The notes under the pieces: generated by a model
The model's database searches: none
Told to the model about the DNA's origin: nothing
What the model saw: only the letters and a program-made list of their open reading frames with translations
Shown: piece after piece, positions 1-6,222 of the stretch
How positions within the stretch are numbered: position 1 is the stretch's first letter
Layout: the number at the start of each line of letters is the position of its first letter
Made by a program: the position numbers and the translations under genes
Origin: CALCCV01 sp964388665
GTDB lineage: Bacteria; Bdellovibrionota; Bdellovibrionia; Bdellovibrionales; Bdellovibrionaceae
Assembly: GCA_964388665.1 (NCBI GenBank)
Contig: CAYMBJ010000096.1
Location: 1-12,246 of the forward strand
Direction: 5' to 3'
DNA length: 12,246 nt

Positions 1-12
1 ACGTTCGGCGAG

Positions 13-47
13 GGCTGAGGGAGTTGCATCAGCAACTCTCCTCGGCT
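13..47. repeat. Strong imperfect hairpin at the left window edge
   Basis: GAGTTGC (21-27) and GCAACTC (32-38) form a perfect 7-bp stem with a 4-base loop. After a one-base bulge the pairing continues between positions 13-20 and 40-47, with a few G-U pairs. On neither strand is the stem directly followed by a T tract, so it is not a classic intrinsic terminator. It could be a structured RNA, the end of a gene outside the window, or a protein-binding site. I could not fold it into a tRNA cloverleaf. Confidence 0.45.
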
Positions 48-70
48 ACTCTATATTTATCTCTCAGACC

Positions 71-102
71 AAAAACTGCAGGATTAAAGATCTCTGCAGT
101 TT
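71..102 (-). terminator. Intrinsic terminator after rpoD
   Basis: AAACTGCAG (73-81) and CTGCAGTTT (94-102) form a 9-bp perfect stem around a 12-base loop. Read on the minus strand, the stem runs straight into five T residues (complement of 71-75). It begins 13 bases past the rpoD stop codon, which is where a rho-independent terminator closing the rpsU-rpoD transcription unit is expected. On the plus strand only three T residues follow, so it should act mainly on minus-strand transcripts. Confidence 0.8.
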
Positions 103-114
103 AGGAGCTGGGGC

Positions 115-1932
115 TCAACCGTCGATGAATACTTTTAATTTGTTAGAGCGACTGGGGTGGCGCAACTTCCGAAGAGCCTTGGCCTCGATTTGACGAATGC
201 GCTCACGAGTCACATTGAAGTCTTGGCCGACCTCTTCGAGAGTGTGATCGCTCTCTTCGCCAATGCCAAAGCGCATGCGGAGAACTTTTTCTTCTCTTGG
301 TGTGAGCTGCGAGAGGACCTTTTGAGTCTGTTCTGCCAAGTCCAAACTTATGATCGCCTCTGCCGGATTGATGACCTTCTTGTCTTCGATAAAGTCGCCA
401 AGATGTGAATCTTCCTCTTCGCCCACTGGAGTTTCTAGGCTGATAGGCTCTTTGGCAATTTTCAAAACTTTGCGAACCTTGTCGACCGGCATGTCCATTT
501 TTTCTGCGATCTCTTCTGGAATGGGTTCGCGACCCAACTCTTGAAACAGTTGTCGCTGTGTGCGCACAAGCTTATTTATGGTTTCGATCATGTGCACAGG
601 AATGCGAATTGTTCGGGCCTGATCGGCAATAGCTCGAGTGATGGCCTGACGAATCCACCAAGTTGCATAGGTAGAAAACTTATAGCCACGTCGATATTCA
701 AATTTATCTACAGCCTTCATCAGACCAATGTTGCCCTCTTGAATTAAATCCAAGAACTGCAAACCGCGGTTGGTGTATTTTTTTGCGATCGAAACCACCA
801 AGCGAAGATTGGCTTCTACCAATTCGGACTTAGCAGCATCGGCTTCCTTTTCGCCCTTCCAAATGGCTGTATAGGTGTCTTGGATCCAACGAAATGTCAT
901 TAGCGTTTCGCCGTCTAACCTTGACAGGCGCCGTTGAGCATCTTGCGCCATGAGCACATAACTTCTGAATTTATTAAAATTCAGACCTGTGTCTTTGTTC
1001 ATCTTAATGACTTCTTTTTCATTAGACTCGATCAATTTTAATCGGTCCGCCATTGCAGTAACGTCGGCAGAAAAAGTGCGCTCGATGCCATCTTTAATTC
1101 GTTTTCTGAGAGTGGCCATTCGGTTCACGAGATTTTTGAATTTGACGACAATGCGGTTGATCGTCTTTCGATTAAAATTAACTGCTTCAAAATTTTCCAT
1201 CAAGTTATCAATCATCGCCTGAAGAGCATCATTAGAACTTTTCTTCTCTGCTGCGGTGGCGTCTTCTTTTCGTAAAACATCAAAGTACTGCTCGGCTTCA
1301 CTTTGATATTCAGTCACCTTGCCAATCAAGGTGTGGATCTTTTCAATGTATTCCTTTTCGTCATACTGAGTCTCTTCATCCTCGAGACCACGAAAAATGG
1401 CCTTCACTTTGATGCGGCCTTCATCAAGTCGCTTACCCAGATTGATAATCTCCCAAGTTCCCAAAGGAGATTGTAAAATGGCGCGCACGATTTCACGCTC
1501 ACCGTTTTCAATTCGTTTAGCAATTTCCACTTCACCGTCGCGAGTGAGCAGATTGACGCTGCCCATTTTTCTTAAATAGAGGCGAACAGGATCATTGCCG
1601 CGCACATCTTCGCTTTCAGCAACTTCGTCTTCATCGGGCTCATCTTCTGCTGCATCTGGATCAGCAAGAAATTGTCCATCAGACTCCTCGCCCTTTTGCT
1701 CTTCGGCTTGATCAGTGATGACAACGCCATGAGCATCTAGGGATTGCATAAAAGAATCTAATACGGACGCCGCCGTGATCTCAGGAGCCAAAAGGTCATT
1801 GAGCTCCTGAATAGGAAGCGATCCTTTTTCCTTGGCAATTTTCAAAATTCTTTGCACTTCTTCTTTGACCAAAGCCTCTTGCTCGGGAATGGATAACTTT
1901 CGTTCAGGCTCTTTACTTGGGTTCGACTTCAT
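115..1932 (-). CDS. rpoD: RNA polymerase primary sigma factor RpoD (sigma70)
   Basis: Housekeeping sigma factor: it directs core RNA polymerase to -10/-35 promoters. The 605-residue product has the full group-1 layout. Region 1.1-like N-terminus spans about 15-72, an acidic linker about 76-110, and region 1.2 about 114-142. A long non-conserved insert (about 143-365) is of the kind seen in proteobacterial RpoD. Regions 2.1-2.4 span about 365-446 and include YATWWIRQAITRAIADQ at 422-438; Q429 and T432 match the E. coli -10-reading residues. Region 3 with the 3.2 finger (EEEDSHLGDF near 505-514) leads to region 4.2 with its helix-turn-helix (VTRERIRQIEAKAL, 574-587). The length is close to the E. 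coli protein (613). The ATG follows AGAGGA by about 7 bases. It lies 23 bases after dnaG, is last in the operon, and is followed by a hairpin terminator. Nothing looks degraded. The identification is secure. Confidence 0.98.
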   Translation of the reverse strand: MKSNPSKEPERKLSIPEQEALVKEEVQRILKIAKEKGSLPIQELNDLLAPEITAASVLDSFMQSLDAHGVVITDQAEEQKGEESDGQFLADPDAAEDEPDEDEVAESEDVRGNDPVRLYLRKMGSVNLLTRDGEVEIAKRIENGEREIVRAILQSPLGTWEIINLGKRLDEGRIKVKAIFRGLEDEETQYDEKEYIEKIHTLIGKVTEYQSEAEQYFDVLRKEDATAAEKKSSNDALQAMIDNLMENFEAVNFNRKTINRIVVKFKNLVNRMATLRKRIKDGIERTFSADVTAMADRLKLIESNEKEVIKMNKDTGLNFNKFRSYVLMAQDAQRRLSRLDGETLMTFRWIQDTYTAIWKGEKEADAAKSELVEANLRLVVSIAKKYTNRGLQFLDLIQEGNIGLMKAVDKFEYRRGYKFSTYATWWIRQAITRAIADQARTIRIPVHMIETINKLVRTQRQLFQELGREPIPEEIAEKMDMPVDKVRKVLKIAKEPISLETPVGEEEDSHLGDFIEDKKVINPAEAIISLDLAEQTQKVLSQLTPREEKVLRMRFGIGEESDHTLEEVGQDFNVTRERIRQIEAKALRKLRHPSRSNKLKVFIDG

Positions 1933-1955
1933 TCATGGTCCTCTTGCTTATGCGT

Positions 1956-3905
1956 TTATATTTTTTTATCAACATCAACAATTTGAGATTGCAGCTCTTG
2001 AATTTTTGAAATTGCTGACTCCGTTGCAGAGTCCTTGAGTTCGATTCGAAGCTTTTGAACCTGACTCTTGAGTCGATTCACTTTGATTTTTCGAACGCCA
2101 TCTCGAATCACAACAGCCTCTCGCTCTGCAACCATCTCCTTTTGCGCATGCCCTTTCGATTCATCATCTGCAGGTGAGCGATCAAAAGAATAGGCCAACT
2201 TCAGAAATAGTTCAGGTTTCTCTAATTTAGACGGTATTTGCCCCAAGACGCTATCAAAATTTTCTGGATCTTGCAAATACGCAAATTCTGAAAAAGTAAA
2301 AAGCTCCTTGAGTGTCGGGTGGGAGAATAGATCAATTGCGCCACGTTCTCTTCGTAAAAGTTCAAAGTTGGCACGACTCTTGATCGACAATGCGAGCACG
2401 AGCGACTCAATCTGTGGAGCACCGGTCAAGCTCATCCGCGGCTGACTATCAATCAGGACCGACTCTTCGCTAGTGCTTTCGCTCACAGCGTGAATTTCGC
2501 TAGAAGCTTGGGTGGTTAATTGATTACTGGCTGGCGCGATTTTTGCTGTGGCACTTCTTTCATGCGAACTTTGCAGAGACTGAAAACCCTTGGCTGGTGC
2601 AGAGGTGCGGCCCTTGCTAAACAACACGCCCTTTAGCCAATTCATCTCAATAGACATTTTCGAGCAAATTTCCTTCATATAAAGCTCACGAAGATTGGCA
2701 TCTGGTGTTGCCAATACTAGGGGGCGAAGCTGTTCGGCAATTGTAAGCTTTTCAGTGGGAAGCTGCTGGTAATTTTTCAAAAGTTGGTCCACGTAATTCA
2801 AAAACAAATCCTTAGAGTCGGCCAATGATGCCGAAAACAACTTAGGACCGTATTCTTTGACAAAGTCGTCGGGATCTTGACCCTCAGGCAGCGATAGGCC
2901 ACGTGGCAGCAAATCAGCGGCCAAAAGCGGAAGCAGGCTCTTGTTTTGCGCTTCCTGTCCAGCTCGATCTCCGTCAAACACAATCACAACATTTCGAGTG
3001 ATTCGCCTGAGAATCTTGGCTTGCTCAGGAGTCAGCGCTGTCCCCATGGCCGCCACGACATTCCTAATGCCATTGTTGTAGAGTGTAAGAGCATCCATAT
3101 AGCCTTCGACAATGATGGCTTGATCTTCGGTGCGAATGTATTTTGCGCTTTGGTGTAGCCCAAAGAGAAGACTGCCCTTGTGAAAAATGGGACTTTCGGG
3201 ACTATTGAGATATTTAGGTTCACCTTGCGAAATGATGCGCCCGCCAAAGCCCAAAACATCGCCATTGGCTCCCATAATGGGAATCATCATTCTGTCGCGA
3301 AAAAGATCAAAATAGGAATCGTGTTTGCTTTTGCGGATCAGTTGCGCGGTCTCCGCCAACTCCAAGTTTTGGCCCTGATCTCTGAGAAACTCGACCAAAT
3401 TGGACCAACCCTCTGGGGCATACCCAAGCTGAAAGTCATCAATGGTCTGTTGAGAAATTCCTCGTTTGGAAAAGTATTGGCTGCCCGCTTGCTCGGGAGG
3501 AAGTTTGCGCAGTTGCTCACAATAGAAAGTCTTGGCAAGATGATTGACGTAATGCAAGGAACGCTTAAGGGCGCGCTCTGCTTCTTGCTTGTGGGAATCA
3601 AAGCTCTCGGTAGGAATGGTAAGTCCGGCTCGATTGGCCAAATACTCCACCGCCTCTACAAAGCTCATGCCTTGATAGTTTGCTAAAAAATCAAAGGTGT
3701 TGCCACCCTTTTTGCAACCAAAACAAAAATACAGCTGCTTTCCTTCAGAAACAGAAAAGCTCGCCGTTTTTTCTGGATGATCCGGAAATGGACAACGGCC
3801 CATCCAGTCTCGCCCGGAGGGTTTAAGTTGAGTGTATTGCCCAATGATGTCGACCAAGTTGTTGGCAGCTCTTACCTTTTCTAGAAAATCAGATGAAAAG
3901 CGCAC
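1956..3905 (-). CDS. dnaG: DNA primase DnaG
   Basis: Makes the RNA primers for replication and works with the replicative helicase DnaB. The 649-residue product has the three usual parts. The N-terminal zinc-binding domain has C38, H43, C61 and C64 (CHC2 pattern). The catalytic core includes LFRDRMM (201-207) and a TOPRIM fold with E267 (VEGYMD), the metal-binding D311-G-D313, and EGQDPDDF (341-348). The C-terminal helicase-interaction domain (about 495-649) ends in a predicted coiled, charged helix. A Ser/Ala/Gln-rich linker (about 430-487) joins core and C-terminus and looks disordered. The start is GTG: it is the only usable start codon after an in-frame TGA upstream. GAGGAG lies about 13 bases before it, a longer spacing than usual. 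The gene sits between the YqeY-like gene and rpoD, as in the macromolecular-synthesis operon. The identification is secure. Confidence 0.98.
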   Translation of the reverse strand: MRFSSDFLEKVRAANNLVDIIGQYTQLKPSGRDWMGRCPFPDHPEKTASFSVSEGKQLYFCFGCKKGGNTFDFLANYQGMSFVEAVEYLANRAGLTIPTESFDSHKQEAERALKRSLHYVNHLAKTFYCEQLRKLPPEQAGSQYFSKRGISQQTIDDFQLGYAPEGWSNLVEFLRDQGQNLELAETAQLIRKSKHDSYFDLFRDRMMIPIMGANGDVLGFGGRIISQGEPKYLNSPESPIFHKGSLLFGLHQSAKYIRTEDQAIIVEGYMDALTLYNNGIRNVVAAMGTALTPEQAKILRRITRNVVIVFDGDRAGQEAQNKSLLPLLAADLLPRGLSLPEGQDPDDFVKEYGPKLFSASLADSKDLFLNYVDQLLKNYQQLPTEKLTIAEQLRPLVLATPDANLRELYMKEICSKMSIEMNWLKGVLFSKGRTSAPAKGFQSLQSSHERSATAKIAPASNQLTTQASSEIHAVSESTSEESVLIDSQPRMSLTGAPQIESLVLALSIKSRANFELLRRERGAIDLFSHPTLKELFTFSEFAYLQDPENFDSVLGQIPSKLEKPELFLKLAYSFDRSPADDESKGHAQKEMVAEREAVVIRDGVRKIKVNRLKSQVQKLRIELKDSATESAISKIQELQSQIVDVDKKI

Positions 3906-3934
3906 GCTAAAAAATTTTCTCCTCGACGGGAACG

Positions 3935-3963
3935 ATTGTATCTTTCAGAAGATTAGCACTAAA
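3935..3963 (-). promoter_or_regulatory. Candidate sigma70 promoter for dnaG-rpoD
   Basis: Read on the minus strand, TACAAT (complement of 3935-3940, 5 of 6 to consensus) lies 17 bases after TTTAGT (complement of 3958-3963, only 3 of 6). Immediately upstream is a very A/T-rich tract (about 3960-3988) with a repeated TTTAAG unit that could act as an UP element. A start about 7 bases past the -10 would give a leader of roughly 25 bases that still contains the GAGGAG ribosome site. The -35 is weak, so this is a candidate only. Confidence 0.4.
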
Positions 3964-3994
3964 TTTAAGTTTAAGTTAATGTTTAGGGTTCACG

Positions 3995-4450
3995 CTATGT
4001 GGTTCCCAGCAATTTCGCCTTTACAAGGTCACTGACGGTTTTATTGTCTGCGCTGCCGGCGGTTCTGGCGATGACTTCCTTCATCACGATTCCCATTTCT
4101 TTAGGTGATGTGGCCTTCAGGGCTGCTATGACCTCACCCACAATTTGCGCCACTTCTTCGGTGCTCATTTGCGCAGGAAGATACTGTTCCAGGACCTTGA
4201 GTTCTTGTGTTTCCTGATCAACTAGGTCGGTTCGTCCTGCATTTTGGAATTGCTCTATAGATTCTTTGCGCTGTTTGACCAGCTTTTTCATGACGCCGAG
4301 AACTTCTTCGGAGGTAATGGGCTCTGGTCTCAACTCGATCTCACGATTTTTGATCGCCGCCTGAAGAAATCTCAAAGTGTTTAAGGTCAGAGTGTTCTTT
4401 TCTTTCATAGCGGTTTTGACGTCATTCATCAATCGATCACGAATTTCCAT
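3995..4450 (-). CDS. GatB/YqeY-domain protein
   Basis: A 151-residue member of the YqeY family. Its fold is shared with the C-terminal tail of the amidotransferase subunit GatB, where that part contacts tRNA. Free-standing members have no firmly established reaction. Family-typical stretches are visible: KQRKESIEQFQNAGRTDL (about 59-76), EQYLP (88-92), MGIVMK (119-124) and a closing ADNKTVSDLVKAKL (134-147). The reading frame is open 16 codons further upstream, but I place the start at the ATG at 4450, because AGAGG sits 6 bases before it and the resulting length matches the family. The ATG two codons upstream directly abuts the AGAGG and so is poorly placed. It lies between rpsU and dnaG. 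This order is common outside the gamma-proteobacteria and hints at a role near tRNA or translation, but that is inference. Confidence 0.93.
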   Translation of the reverse strand: MEIRDRLMNDVKTAMKEKNTLTLNTLRFLQAAIKNREIELRPEPITSEEVLGVMKKLVKQRKESIEQFQNAGRTDLVDQETQELKVLEQYLPAQMSTEEVAQIVGEVIAALKATSPKEMGIVMKEVIARTAGSADNKTVSDLVKAKLLGTT

Positions 4451-4471
4451 TATCATCCTCTTTTGGGTGCT

Positions 4472-4500
4472 ATTATGCGATAAAAGAGTACAGGCCACAA
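4472..4500 (-). promoter_or_regulatory. Candidate promoter embedded in the rpsU terminator, for the yqeY-like gene
   Basis: On the minus strand CATAAT (complement of 4472-4477, 5 of 6 to TATAAT) follows TTGTGG (complement of 4495-4500, TTG conserved only) by exactly 17 bases. The -35 lies in the loop and stem edge of the terminator hairpin and the -10 just beyond its T tract. A start near 4465 would give a leader of about 15 bases holding AGAGG. Inferred from spacing and -10 quality; the -35 is poor. Confidence 0.35.
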
Positions 4501-4516
4501 AGATGCAGCCTGTACT
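4482..4516 (-). terminator. Intrinsic terminator between rpsU and the yqeY-like gene
   Basis: AGTACAGGC (4487-4495) and GCCTGTACT (4508-4516) form a perfect 9-bp stem around a 12-base loop. On the minus strand the stem is followed by C and then TTTT (complement of 4482-4485). It lies 17 bases after the rpsU stop and about 30 bases before the next start codon. The short, interrupted T tract suggests partial read-through, which would match the leaky terminator after rpsU in the E. coli macromolecular-synthesis operon. Confidence 0.75.
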
Positions 4517-4532
4517 TAAAAAAACAAAAACT

Positions 4533-4727
4533 CTAGTCGAACTTTTTGAATTTCTTCAAAGCGCGCTTTCGCGCCGCAATTGACTTCTTTTTCAAGCGAA
4601 CACTTGGTTTCTCAAAATGCTCTCTTTTCTTAACTTCAGAAAGGATACCTGCTTTTTCACAAGACTTCTTGAATCGTCGAAACGCTGACTCAAAACTCTC
4701 GCCTTCTTTAATACGAATCATTGCCAT
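4533..4727 (-). CDS. rpsU: Small ribosomal subunit protein S21 (bS21)
   Basis: A small, very basic ribosomal protein of the 30S platform, near the anti-Shine-Dalgarno end of 16S rRNA, that helps initiation. The 64-residue product shows the S21 pattern: an IRIKEGESFESAFRRFKK start, a KREHFEKPSVRLKKK middle and a Lys/Arg-rich helix ending RALKKFKKFD. Its length is normal for the family. The ATG at 4727 is preceded by AAGGTGGTG with about 7 bases of spacing, a good ribosome site. It is first in the rpsU-yqeY-dnaG-rpoD series, is divergent from tadA, and is followed by an intrinsic terminator. S21 can therefore be made in excess over the downstream proteins, as ribosome stoichiometry requires. 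Confidence 0.96.
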   Translation of the reverse strand: MAMIRIKEGESFESAFRRFKKSCEKAGILSEVKKREHFEKPSVRLKKKSIAARKRALKKFKKFD

Positions 4728-4744
4728 TAAAAATCACCACCTTC

Positions 4745-4773
4745 CTGACTTTCGGCAAAACACTTGCTATATC
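4745..4773 (+). promoter_or_regulatory. Candidate sigma70 promoter for tadA
   Basis: CTGACT (4745-4750, 4 of 6 to TTGACA) and TATATC (4768-4773, 4 of 6 to TATAAT) are separated by exactly 17 bases. The expected transcription start (about 4780-4782) falls on or next to the tadA ATG at 4782. No ribosome-binding sequence precedes that ATG, so the transcript may be leaderless. The -10 shares bases 4768-4771 with the rpsU -10 on the other strand. Confidence 0.4.
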
Positions 4774-4794
4774 AATGTCTGATGAAGTTGACAA
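4766..4794 (-). promoter_or_regulatory. Candidate sigma70 promoter for rpsU
   Basis: On the minus strand TTGTCA (complement of 4789-4794, 5 of 6 to consensus) is followed after 17 bases by TATAGC (complement of 4766-4771, 4 of 6). A start near 4759 would give a leader of about 32 bases containing the AAGGTGGTG ribosome site. The -35 lies inside the first codons of tadA, so the two genes cannot easily be uncoupled in evolution. Confidence 0.55.
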
Positions 4795-5273
4795 CACTTG
4801 ATAATCATTGGATGGGCATCGCAATTCGGGTCGCCGAAAAGGCGGCTCTAAGAGGAGAGATTCCAGTGGGAGCCGTCGTGGTCAGGGGCGATAAGCTGAT
4901 CAGCACCGGTTACAATCTACGTGAGCGGATGCAATCCCCCATCGCTCACGCAGAAGTGATGGCAATTCATCGCGCTGCGAAGAAATTGGGCTCCTGGCGA
5001 CTGCCCGACTGCGAGATTTTTGTAACTTTAGAGCCCTGTGTCATGTGCTCCAGCCTCGCGGGCCAGGCACGCCTCAAGCGCGTAGTTTATGGTGCCACCG
5101 ATGCAAAGGGCGGGGGCCTGCTGGCCTTGCAAACGGCGGGTCTCAGCGCAGCCACGAACCACGAGTTGATCGTCGAGGGTGGAGTCCGCGCATTTGAGTG
5201 CGGCGAGCTGTTGCGTGCTTTCTTTCGTGAACGAAGAAAACAAAAGCAGACGCAAAAACAAAAACAAAAATAA
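4782..5273 (+). CDS. tadA: tRNA-specific adenosine-34 deaminase TadA
   Basis: Deaminates A34 to inosine in the anticodon of tRNA-Arg(ACG), allowing one tRNA to read several Arg codons. It is normally an essential zinc enzyme. Counting from the ATG at 4782 (163 residues), it has HAE at 56-58 (zinc ligand H56, proton-shuttling E58) and PCVMC at 85-89 (zinc ligands C86 and C89). These match E. coli H57, E59, C87 and C90. The N-terminal NHWMGIAIRVAEKA also aligns with the family. A TTG six codons upstream (4764) is open, but the family length favours the ATG. Neither start has a ribosome site, consistent with a leaderless message. The last 11 residues form a low-complexity Lys/Gln/Thr tail encoded by an A-rich repeat, probably a slippage-born extension. 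It is the only plus-strand gene and is divergent from rpsU. Confidence 0.96.
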   Translation: MKLTTLDNHWMGIAIRVAEKAALRGEIPVGAVVVRGDKLISTGYNLRERMQSPIAHAEVMAIHRAAKKLGSWRLPDCEIFVTLEPCVMCSSLAGQARLKRVVYGATDAKGGGLLALQTAGLSAATNHELIVEGGVRAFECGELLRAFFRERRKQKQTQKQKQK

Positions 5274-5300
5274 AATGATATAAAATAAAAAAATACAGAT
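5235..5300 (+). repeat. A-rich low-complexity tract at the tadA 3' end
   Basis: Repeated CAAAAA/CAAAAG-like units encode the Lys/Gln tail of TadA, and after the stop codon at 5271-5273 the sequence continues as almost pure A/T to about 5300. The coding/non-coding boundary does not interrupt the low complexity. This suggests replication slippage has extended the gene end. On the minus strand it is a long T-rich stretch. Confidence 0.6.
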
Positions 5301-5303
5301 ATT

Positions 5304-5327
5304 GGCACAGGCATAGGCACAGGCACA
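5304..5327. repeat. Hexanucleotide tandem repeat (GGCACA x4, one variant unit)
   Basis: Four adjoining 6-base units: GGCACA, GGCATA, GGCACA, GGCACA. It lies in the gap between the convergent tadA and response-regulator genes, outside coding sequence. It has no self-complementarity and so forms no hairpin. It is probably a small variable-number repeat. Confidence 0.75.
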
Positions 5328-5394
5328 GATGTCACACTGGAAAATGGTCAGTCTAAGTGGGCTGGTTAAGAGCAGCTTTTGTGGCGAGGATGGC
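5328..5394 (-). promoter_or_regulatory. C-rich, G-poor stretch after the response regulator; possible Rho-dependent end
   Basis: Directly after the response-regulator stop, the minus strand is rich in C and poor in G (about 22 C against 7 G in the first 57 bases), with repeated pyrimidine-C dinucleotides and no stable hairpin. That composition is what Rho loading sites look like. No intrinsic terminator is visible for either converging gene. Low certainty. Confidence 0.25.
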
Positions 5395-6111
5395 TCAGTT
5401 ATTGGCGGTAGGTTCCTCGGGAGTGAGGATGAGTTTGTAGCCAATCCCCGGCACGGCGATGATGCTTCCTTCAAAGCCATCCAATTTCTTTTTCAAATAA
5501 TTGATTTGGCTATCGATGTTTCTTGAGGTCACTTCGACCTCTCCCCAAACTTGGTCGAGGCAATCTTTGCGAGCCACCACATTGTTTTGATTTTCGACAA
5601 GGAGCTTTAGAATATCAAATTGCTTCACGGTCAATTTAAAAACTTTTGGGCCAATACTGACTTCGCGAGTGATGAGGTTCATGGTCAGATTGCCTGCGAC
5701 AAGTTTGCTTGGACCATCACCGCGCTTTTCTTGATCGCTTAGACGCACATTCATTCGCGCAATCAACTCATCAATGCTAAAGGGCTTGGCGATAAAGTCG
5801 TTGGCCCCAGCTTCAAATGCCAATACGCGGTCCTGTGAGCTCTCAACTCCAGAGACAAACAGAATTGGAGTTCCTGCCCACGCTTTGTTGTCGCGAATTT
5901 GCTTGCAGATCTCAAGCCCTGAGACGGCAGGCATTAAATAATCAAGAAGAATCAAGTCGGGACCGAATGAGCCAATCTTATCAATGGCCACCTGAGGATC
6001 GCTGATCGCCATGACTTCAAAATGATCCCCTAGCAATTCCGCCATGGTTTCACATGCATCTGGTGAGTCATCGACAACAAGTACTTTTTTAAGATTTGAA
6101 ACGGAATTCAT
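5395..6111 (-). CDS. OmpR/PhoB-family response regulator (orphan)
   Basis: A two-component DNA-binding regulator of 238 residues. The receiver domain (about 8-122) has the acidic pair D14-D15, phospho-acceptor D57 in LILLDYLMP, the switch residue S87, F106 and the conserved K109-P110. It should therefore be phosphorylatable. A short linker leads to a winged-helix effector domain (about 137-230) with the typical LTVKQFDILKLL helix, DQVWGE, RNIDSQINYLKKKL recognition helix and GIGYKL wing. No histidine kinase is in the window, so the partner is unknown. The ATG has a GAGGGAAG ribosome site, at rather long spacing. It lies 111 bases after the SUI1-family gene on the same strand with no convincing terminator between, so read-through from the prkA operon is possible. 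The specific regulon cannot be named. Confidence 0.93.
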   Translation of the reverse strand: MNSVSNLKKVLVVDDSPDACETMAELLGDHFEVMAISDPQVAIDKIGSFGPDLILLDYLMPAVSGLEICKQIRDNKAWAGTPILFVSGVESSQDRVLAFEAGANDFIAKPFSIDELIARMNVRLSDQEKRGDGPSKLVAGNLTMNLITREVSIGPKVFKLTVKQFDILKLLVENQNNVVARKDCLDQVWGEVEVTSRNIDSQINYLKKKLDGFEGSIIAVPGIGYKLILTPEEPTANN

Positions 6112-6222
6112 ACTTAGATCTTCCCTCGGAAAAGCTGCAAGAACAACTCTAAAAGTCTAATGTAAAAATAGTGGCTTTTATGATTGCGTTTGTATCGTAA
6201 GGCCCAGGGACAATTTTGCCTA
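6112..6222 (-). other. Gap between the SUI1-family gene and the response regulator
   Basis: 111 bases, A/T-rich on both sides of a short GC-rich centre. I see no hairpin followed by a T tract. No -35/-10 pair is better than 3 or 4 of 6 in each box, so I cannot say whether the regulator has its own promoter or depends on read-through. Confidence 0.5.

Noticed and set aside
13..47. tRNA gene at the left edge
   Set aside because: The hairpin was tested by eye against a cloverleaf: no acceptor stem, T-arm GTTC motif or 3' end in the right places.
452..1847. A 16-base exact repeat, TTGGCAATTTTCAAAA at 452-467 and 1832-1847 inside rpoD
   Set aside because: Both copies encode LKIAKE-type helices in different sigma regions. 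It is most likely chance reuse of codons or an old resemblance between helices, not a mobile or regulatory repeat.
3180..3686. 168-codon plus-strand open frame inside dnaG
   Set aside because: It lies wholly opposite the catalytic core of dnaG, whose motifs are intact. The translation shows no recognisable domain, so it is a shadow of coding sequence.
3995..4498. Longer N-terminus for the YqeY-like protein starting at 4498
   Set aside because: The extra 16 residues run back into the terminator hairpin and have no ribosome site at the right place; the ATG at 4450 has AGAGG and fits the family length.
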